From an uncultured Lachnospiraceae bacterium (GTDB lineage: Bacteria; Bacillota; Clostridia; Lachnospirales; Lachnospiraceae): a stretch of DNA of 64,000 bases. The notes below the pieces were generated by a model that saw nothing but the letters and a program-made list of their open reading frames with translations, was not told the DNA's origin and ran no database searches. The position numbers and the translations under genes are program-made. The stretch is from NCBI GenBank assembly GCA_934408585.1, contig CAKRVA010000001.1:62001-126000 (forward strand), given 5' to 3'. Of the stretch, positions 59,906-64,000 are shown one piece after another. The stretch's first letter is position 1. Each line of letters starts with the position of its first letter.

Positions 59906-61057
59906 TTAAAATACTCCAAATACAGCCATGAATGTTCCGGCTGCAACTGCTGTACCAATAACTCCGGCTACGTTAGGTCCCATAGCATGCATCAAAAGGA
60001 AGTTTGTCGGATCGGATTCCGCACCAACCTTCTGAGATACTCTGGCAGCCATAGGTACTGCGGATACTCCGGCAGAACCAATGAGCGGATTAACCTTACC
60101 TTTGGTAGCAACACACATCAATTTACCGAACAATACGCCGGCTGCTGTACCGAATGCAAATGCAATCAGACCGAGTGCAACAATTTTCAATGTGTCCATG
60201 TTCAGGAATGCTTCTGCACTTGTAGTAGCACCAACGGATGTACCAAGCAAAATTACTACGATGTACATCAATGCATTGGATGCAGTATCTGTCAACTGAC
60301 GAACTACTCCGGATTCTCTGAACAGGTTACCAAGCATCAGCATACCTACAAGAGGAGCTGTGGTAGGAAGAATCATACTTACTACGATTGTTACGATAAT
60401 CGGGAACAGAATCTTCTCGAGTTTGGATACTGGACGAAGCTGTCCCATTTTGATTTTTCTTTCCTTTTCTGTGGTCAGCAGCTTCATAATTGGCGGCTGA
60501 ATAATCGGCACCAAAGACATATAAGAATATGCTGCTACTGCGATAGGTCCAAGTAAGGAAGTCTGTCCAAGCTTTCCTGCAAGGAAGATGGATGTAGGAC
60601 CATCTGCACCACCGATAATGGAGATTGCTGCTGCGGCCTTGTCATTAAAGCCCATTGCAATTGCTCCGAAGTATGCTGCAAAAATACCAAACTGTGCTGC
60701 AGCACCAAGTAAGAAGCTCTTAGGATTTGCAATCAGAGGACCAAAGTCGGTCATCGCGCCTACACCCATGAAAATCAGGGATGGCATGATTGCCCATTCA
60801 TCTAAGAGATAAAAATAATACAAAAGTCCACCGGTTCCATTCGGTGAATCCTCAATATGCATCATAATATCCGGATAGATATTTACAAGAAGCATACCGA
60901 ATGCAATTGGCAAAAGAAGTAATGGCTCAAAATCTTTTGCAATCGCAAGATAAAGGAACACACATGCTACAACAATCATCAGATAGTTTCCCCAAGTCAG
61001 ATTGAAGAATGCTGTCTGATGAATCAGGTTGTCCAGTGTTGTTACAATATAATCCAT
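59906..61057 (-). CDS. oadB: Na+-translocating decarboxylase beta subunit (OadB/MmdB)
   Basis: A 383-residue membrane protein with about nine to eleven helices. It has the conserved GADGPTSIFLAGKL and SIIGGADGPT segment, where the key Asp binds Na+, a C-terminal SAGVSAVPMAARVSQ and HAMGPNVAGVIGTAVAAG. It decarboxylates carboxybiotin and exports Na+. It lies between the biotin carrier and the 5S-like gene in the operon. Confidence 0.94.
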   Translation of the reverse strand: MDYIVTTLDNLIHQTAFFNLTWGNYLMIVVACVFLYLAIAKDFEPLLLLPIAFGMLLVNIYPDIMMHIEDSPNGTGGLLYYFYLLDEWAIMPSLIFMGVGAMTDFGPLIANPKSFLLGAAAQFGIFAAYFGAIAMGFNDKAAAAISIIGGADGPTSIFLAGKLGQTSLLGPIAVAAYSYMSLVPIIQPPIMKLLTTEKERKIKMGQLRPVSKLEKILFPIIVTIVVSMILPTTAPLVGMLMLGNLFRESGVVRQLTDTASNALMYIVVILLGTSVGATTSAEAFLNMDTLKIVALGLIAFAFGTAAGVLFGKLMCVATKGKVNPLIGSAGVSAVPMAARVSQKVGAESDPTNFLLMHAMGPNVAGVIGTAVAAGTFMAVFGVF

Positions 61058-61096
61058 TTCTTTTACCTCCTGTCGGTTTTCGTAGCTACATTCGTA

Positions 61097-61468
61097 TTAG
61101 TTTAATGTTGCAAGGCAGGAACCTGCTTCAACAGCATCACCTACTGCTACATCAATACTAGCTACTGTACCATCAGAAGGAGCAACAACTGGAATTTCCA
61201 TCTTCATTGCTTCGATAATAACAACAGGATCTCCTGCCTTTACTGCCTGTCCTACAGAAGCTTCAATCTTAAATACTTTACCGGCCGCTCCAGCTTCAAC
61301 CTTTACAGAGCCTGCGCCAGCTGCTGCTGCCTTTGGTGCTGCTACAGGAGCTGCTTTAGGAGCTGCCTTCGGTGCTACAGGTGCTGCTACAGGAGCTCCT
61401 GTAGATGCGCCTTCTTCTACTACTACATCATATACGTTGCCGTTAACGGTAATTGTATAGTTTTTCAT
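61097..61468 (-). CDS. Biotin carboxyl carrier protein
   Basis: A 123-residue carrier. A short beta N-terminus (MKNYTITVNGNVYDVVVEE) is followed by an Ala/Pro/Lys hinge of about 30 residues and a biotinyl domain with the modified lysine in EAMKMEIPV (Lys89). It should carry CO2 between the carboxyltransferases and the OadB-type decarboxylase. It could serve both the 12S-like and the 5S-like enzymes in this operon. Confidence 0.95.
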   Translation of the reverse strand: MKNYTITVNGNVYDVVVEEGASTGAPVAAPVAPKAAPKAAPVAAPKAAAAGAGSVKVEAGAAGKVFKIEASVGQAVKAGDPVVIIEAMKMEIPVVAPSDGTVASIDVAVGDAVEAGSCLATLN

Positions 61469-61490
61469 TACTAAATCCTCCTAATTGAAT

Positions 61491-62222
61491 CTAAATATGT
61501 TTTCTGATACTTCTTACTACAAAACCGTCTGTAGAAGAAGCTCCCTGGCTTGCTGCAACAGCTGCTGCAATAACAGCCACAAGTTCTAAATCATCTGATA
61601 ATTCTTCTTTTTCAATAATCTGTGCAATGGTATTATCAACTGCTTTTGTCTTGATTTCTTCCTGTTTCGGCTTCTTGGAAAATGCTGCCTGAATTTTAGG
61701 AATAAAATTGAAACAGCTGATGATAAAGCTGATCAGAATCAAAACTACGAATACTGTTCCCATACCAAGAAGTGTATTCAAAGCTGCCTTTTCCATACCC
61801 TCTGCAAATGTATATACCGTATTTACAGTAATACTGGTTGGAGCACCTTTTTCGTATACAACTTCAATTGTTGCATCATGGTCAGTTCCTTTGATTTCTG
61901 CAAGAACAGTTCCCTCAGTCACATCTACATCCATGGTGTTCTGCTTTAATTCTCCCATGCCCGTAACAGTGCCAACTTCTTTCATTGCGCTTTCATAGCT
62001 CTCACGTGCACTTTTGACAACAGAAACATCATACCCCTGCTTTTCAGCAGTTTCAATCTGTGTTGCATCCATAGAGCCAACGAATCCAAAGCAGTATTCT
62101 GCCAGTCCCAATGCGTCCGCATCAGCCATATAATTCGTCTCGTCCTGTGCAGAACTGCCACATGCGGTCAGACCCAAAAGCATACAGATGATCATACCTA
62201 ATACTAATAAACGTTTTTTCAT
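61491..62222 (-). CDS. OadG-like subunit with lipoprotein N-terminal extension
   Basis: A protein of about 243 residues. The N-terminus is a lipoprotein signal (KKRLLVLGMIICMLLGLTAC), then an extracytoplasmic domain of about 105 residues. An OadG-type membrane helix (LLGMGTVFVVLILISFIISCFNFI) follows, then a cytoplasmic tail ending in DDLELVAVIAAAVAA...FVVRSIRK, as in OadG. Classical OadG proteins are about 80-130 residues without the outer domain. It anchors the soluble subunits to OadB. The ATG at 62222 follows AAAGGAA; a longer frame overlaps the upstream gene. Confidence 0.82.
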   Translation of the reverse strand: MKKRLLVLGMIICMLLGLTACGSSAQDETNYMADADALGLAEYCFGFVGSMDATQIETAEKQGYDVSVVKSARESYESAMKEVGTVTGMGELKQNTMDVDVTEGTVLAEIKGTDHDATIEVVYEKGAPTSITVNTVYTFAEGMEKAALNTLLGMGTVFVVLILISFIISCFNFIPKIQAAFSKKPKQEEIKTKAVDNTIAQIIEKEELSDDLELVAVIAAAVAASQGASSTDGFVVRSIRKHI

Positions 62223-62238
62223 ATTAAGCAATTCCTTT

Positions 62239-63663
62239 CTATACGGTGCCATGTTTCTTTACCGGTCTGTCTTCGCTCTTTGTAAATAACATTTCAAAAG
62301 CTCCGATTACATACTTTCTGGTATCAACCGGTTCAATAATCTGATCTACATATCCATGCTTTGCTGCACTTGTTACATTATTCTGAAGTTCTGCATATTC
62401 CTTTGCACATGCATCAATGGCATCTGCTCCCTGACCGTCGCAGATAATCTTAGCTGCAAGCTTTGCATCCATTGTTCCAATCTGTGCAGTAGGATAAGCA
62501 ATTGTAATATCTGCACCGATTGCTTTGGAGTTCATGGTTACATATGCACTTCCGAAAGCTTCTCCAACAATTACGTTTACCTTCGGAACAGTTGCGTTTG
62601 CAAACGCATAAGTAAGTTTAGCTGCTGCTTTTGCAATCTTCTTTTCAGAACACTTGTCTGCTTTGTAGCCCTTTACGTTTGTTAAGGATAATACAGGAAT
62701 ATCAAATGCATCACAGAAGTTTACAAACTCTGCTGCCTTTTCACATCCTGCAGGAGTTAATACTGCATCAAACTTCTCTGCTTCGCCGTTTTCATCATAA
62801 AGAGCGGTACGGTTTGCTACTGCACCTACGGTAACGCCATCCAATTTAATAAATGCAGTTACCATTTCTTTTGCATAAGAAGCTTTTACTTCAAATACCT
62901 GTCCGTTGTCAGAAATCTGAGAAAGAGAAACTGCCGGATCTGCAACTGCTGCTTCCATGTTTTCACATACGCGGTTCAAATCATCGGTGCACTCTTCAAA
63001 GGACATATCATCATTATTTGCAGGAAGCATGCATACAAGCTCACGAATCTTTGCGATTACGGTTGCTTCATCTGCAACAACATCAACGATACCAGCTTCC
63101 TCACTCTGGAATGCAGCAGAGGAAGTATCACACTTGCTTACTTCATTGCCATCCAAGGTGTTTGGAGCGTTCACAAATAATTTTGCTTTGCTTTCTTCCA
63201 TAAAAGTAAAGTCTGTCAAAGTAGGGATTAATGCAAGTCCGCCACCACAGTTTCCGAAAATACCGGTGATCTGTGGAATCACTCCGGAACACATTACCTG
63301 CTTCATGTAGATTTCGCCAAATCCGTTCAGCGCGTCCGTTGCTTCCTGTAATCTCAGTCCTGCAGACTCAACAAGACCAATTACAGGTGCTCCCATCTTC
63401 AGTGCAAGGTCATAAAGATTAGCGATTTTCTTTGCATGCATTTCACCAACGCTGCCGTTTAATACGGAAGCATCCTGGCTGTATACATATACAAGATTAC
63501 CACCAATTACTCCATAACCGGTGATTACACCGTCAGAAGGAGTGTCTGTCTGTTTCATATTAAAATCTGTGCTTCTTGCTGTTACAAGTGCACCAATTTC
63601 AACGAAACTGTTTTCATCGAGCAAAGATGTAATTCTCTGTCTCGCTTGTGAAGTAGTACTCAT
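62239..63663 (-). CDS. Acyl-CoA carboxyltransferase (12S/MmdA-like)
   Basis: A 474-residue carboxyl transferase of the methylmalonyl-CoA/propionyl-CoA type with N- and C-terminal crotonase-like halves: YVYSQDASVLNGSVGEMHAKKI, GLVESAGLRLQEA, GNCGGGLALIPTLTDF (oxyanion loop), NVIVGEAFGSAYVTM and DITIAYPTAQIGTMDAKLAA. Relatives of about 510 residues decarboxylate methylmalonyl- or glutaconyl-CoA with a Na+ pump. The N-terminus is slightly shorter. The acyl-CoA substrate is undetermined. It is the first gene of the operon, with GGAGGG 9 nt before the ATG. Confidence 0.88.
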   Translation of the reverse strand: MSTTSQARQRITSLLDENSFVEIGALVTARSTDFNMKQTDTPSDGVITGYGVIGGNLVYVYSQDASVLNGSVGEMHAKKIANLYDLALKMGAPVIGLVESAGLRLQEATDALNGFGEIYMKQVMCSGVIPQITGIFGNCGGGLALIPTLTDFTFMEESKAKLFVNAPNTLDGNEVSKCDTSSAAFQSEEAGIVDVVADEATVIAKIRELVCMLPANNDDMSFEECTDDLNRVCENMEAAVADPAVSLSQISDNGQVFEVKASYAKEMVTAFIKLDGVTVGAVANRTALYDENGEAEKFDAVLTPAGCEKAAEFVNFCDAFDIPVLSLTNVKGYKADKCSEKKIAKAAAKLTYAFANATVPKVNVIVGEAFGSAYVTMNSKAIGADITIAYPTAQIGTMDAKLAAKIICDGQGADAIDACAKEYAELQNNVTSAAKHGYVDQIIEPVDTRKYVIGAFEMLFTKSEDRPVKKHGTV

Positions 63664-63705
63664 ATTCTTCAGCCCTCCATTTTATATTAAAAAAATTATA
63701 ACACT

Positions 63706-63734
63706 ATTATAAGGGTACATGTACCCCATAAATC
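63706..63734 (-). promoter_or_regulatory. Carboxyltransferase operon promoter with palindromic operator
   Basis: On the minus strand a perfect TATAAT (63706-63711) lies about 43 nt before the start codon. The perfect 14-bp palindrome GGGTACATGTACCC (63713-63726) lies right upstream of it, where the -35/-10 spacer would be. The -35 (GATTTA at 17 nt) is poor. The site looks regulated. Confidence 0.6.
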
Positions 63735-63888
63735 GTCTATGGTAGTATAACACAAATGTCCGAAATCGCATAGTTTAATTTTCCTTTTTCTAAAAAATTT
63801 TACAAAAATTTTTCATACCACCTGTTTCGAATATCCATTTTCCATTTTGCATATATATTGTGGAGAGCATTTGCAAAAGGATTCCCAT

Positions 63889-64000
63889 ATGTATTCAAGA
63901 AAAAAAATCCCTCTCCTTATTCTCTGGGGAGTGATTCTGTCTTTGTTTTTGTCCCCGTTTTCGTCTGTATATGCAAAAAATGATGACAACTCTGCCTCGC
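63889..64000 (+). CDS. Secreted protein, N-terminal part (cut by right edge)
   Basis: 37 codons are visible: a clear signal peptide (YSRKKIPLLILWGVILSLFLSPFSSVYA) followed by KNDDNSAS before the window ends. The ATG at 63889 follows AAAGGA by about 8 nt. The mature protein is outside the window, so its identity cannot be told. It is divergent from the carboxyltransferase operon. Confidence 0.7.
   Translation, partial: MYSRKKIPLLILWGVILSLFLSPFSSVYAKNDDNSAS

Overview
The window looks like a chromosomal segment from an anaerobic, low-GC Firmicute of the Lachnospiraceae type; the genus cannot be fixed from sequence alone. The reasons are a six-gene Rnf complex in the order rnfCDGEAB, a Rex redox repressor, a Na+-pumping decarboxylase operon, several GGDEF proteins, a YesMN-type two-component system beside a sugar ABC importer, an Rpn-type nuclease, and AGGAGG-like ribosome binding sites throughout. 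Most genes lie on the minus strand. I saw no rRNA, tRNA, CRISPR array, prophage or insertion sequence.

Layout. 1-7.9 kb: a partial TepA/ClpP-like protease, a membrane protein, and a corC-yebC-metY run; then rex, a coiled-coil gene, nnr (NAD(P)HX repair) and mazF without a visible antitoxin. 8-27.9 kb: a carbohydrate locus. It holds a cytosolic sugar-binding-domain/GGDEF fusion, a response regulator and histidine kinase (YesN/YesM type), two lipoprotein solute-binding proteins, two permeases, two large glycoside-phosphorylase-family proteins, a beta-helix lipoprotein and a chemoreceptor. Together they could detect, swim toward, import and phosphorolyse an oligosaccharide, probably a beta-glucan. 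No transport ATPase is present. 28-29.3 kb: an Rpn/PD-(D/E)XK nuclease gene with a structured leader and a strong internal translation start that would make its C-terminal tail as a separate protein.

29.3-40.5 kb: central carbon and amino acid genes. A Re-citrate-synthase-like gene, a GntR regulator and an NADP-isocitrate dehydrogenase form one operon. Its promoter carries a GntR-type operator across the -10 box. ATP-PEP carboxykinase and an ordinary Si-type citrate synthase follow as a divergent pair, then a REC-GGDEF regulator, threonine synthase and a cell wall hydrolase. The set fits an oxidative half-TCA route from oxaloacetate to 2-oxoglutarate. 40.7-49.9 kb: an AP2/HNH-like protein, a GH25-like membrane protein, apbE (flavin transferase) convergent with rnfCDGEAB, and a YprB-like exonuclease.

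50-51.4 kb: a lipoprotein and an Xre repressor, divergent across two operator-like palindromes. A roughly 400-bp array of degenerate hairpin repeats follows. 52-58.3 kb: cheR, then rpsA-ispH-cmk, a flavoprotein, an RpiR and a TetR regulator. 58.4-63.7 kb: a five-gene operon with 12S-like and 5S-like carboxyltransferases, a biotin carrier, and OadG- and OadB-type membrane subunits. Rnf and this operon would both contribute to the Na+/H+ gradient. The right edge cuts a secreted-protein gene.
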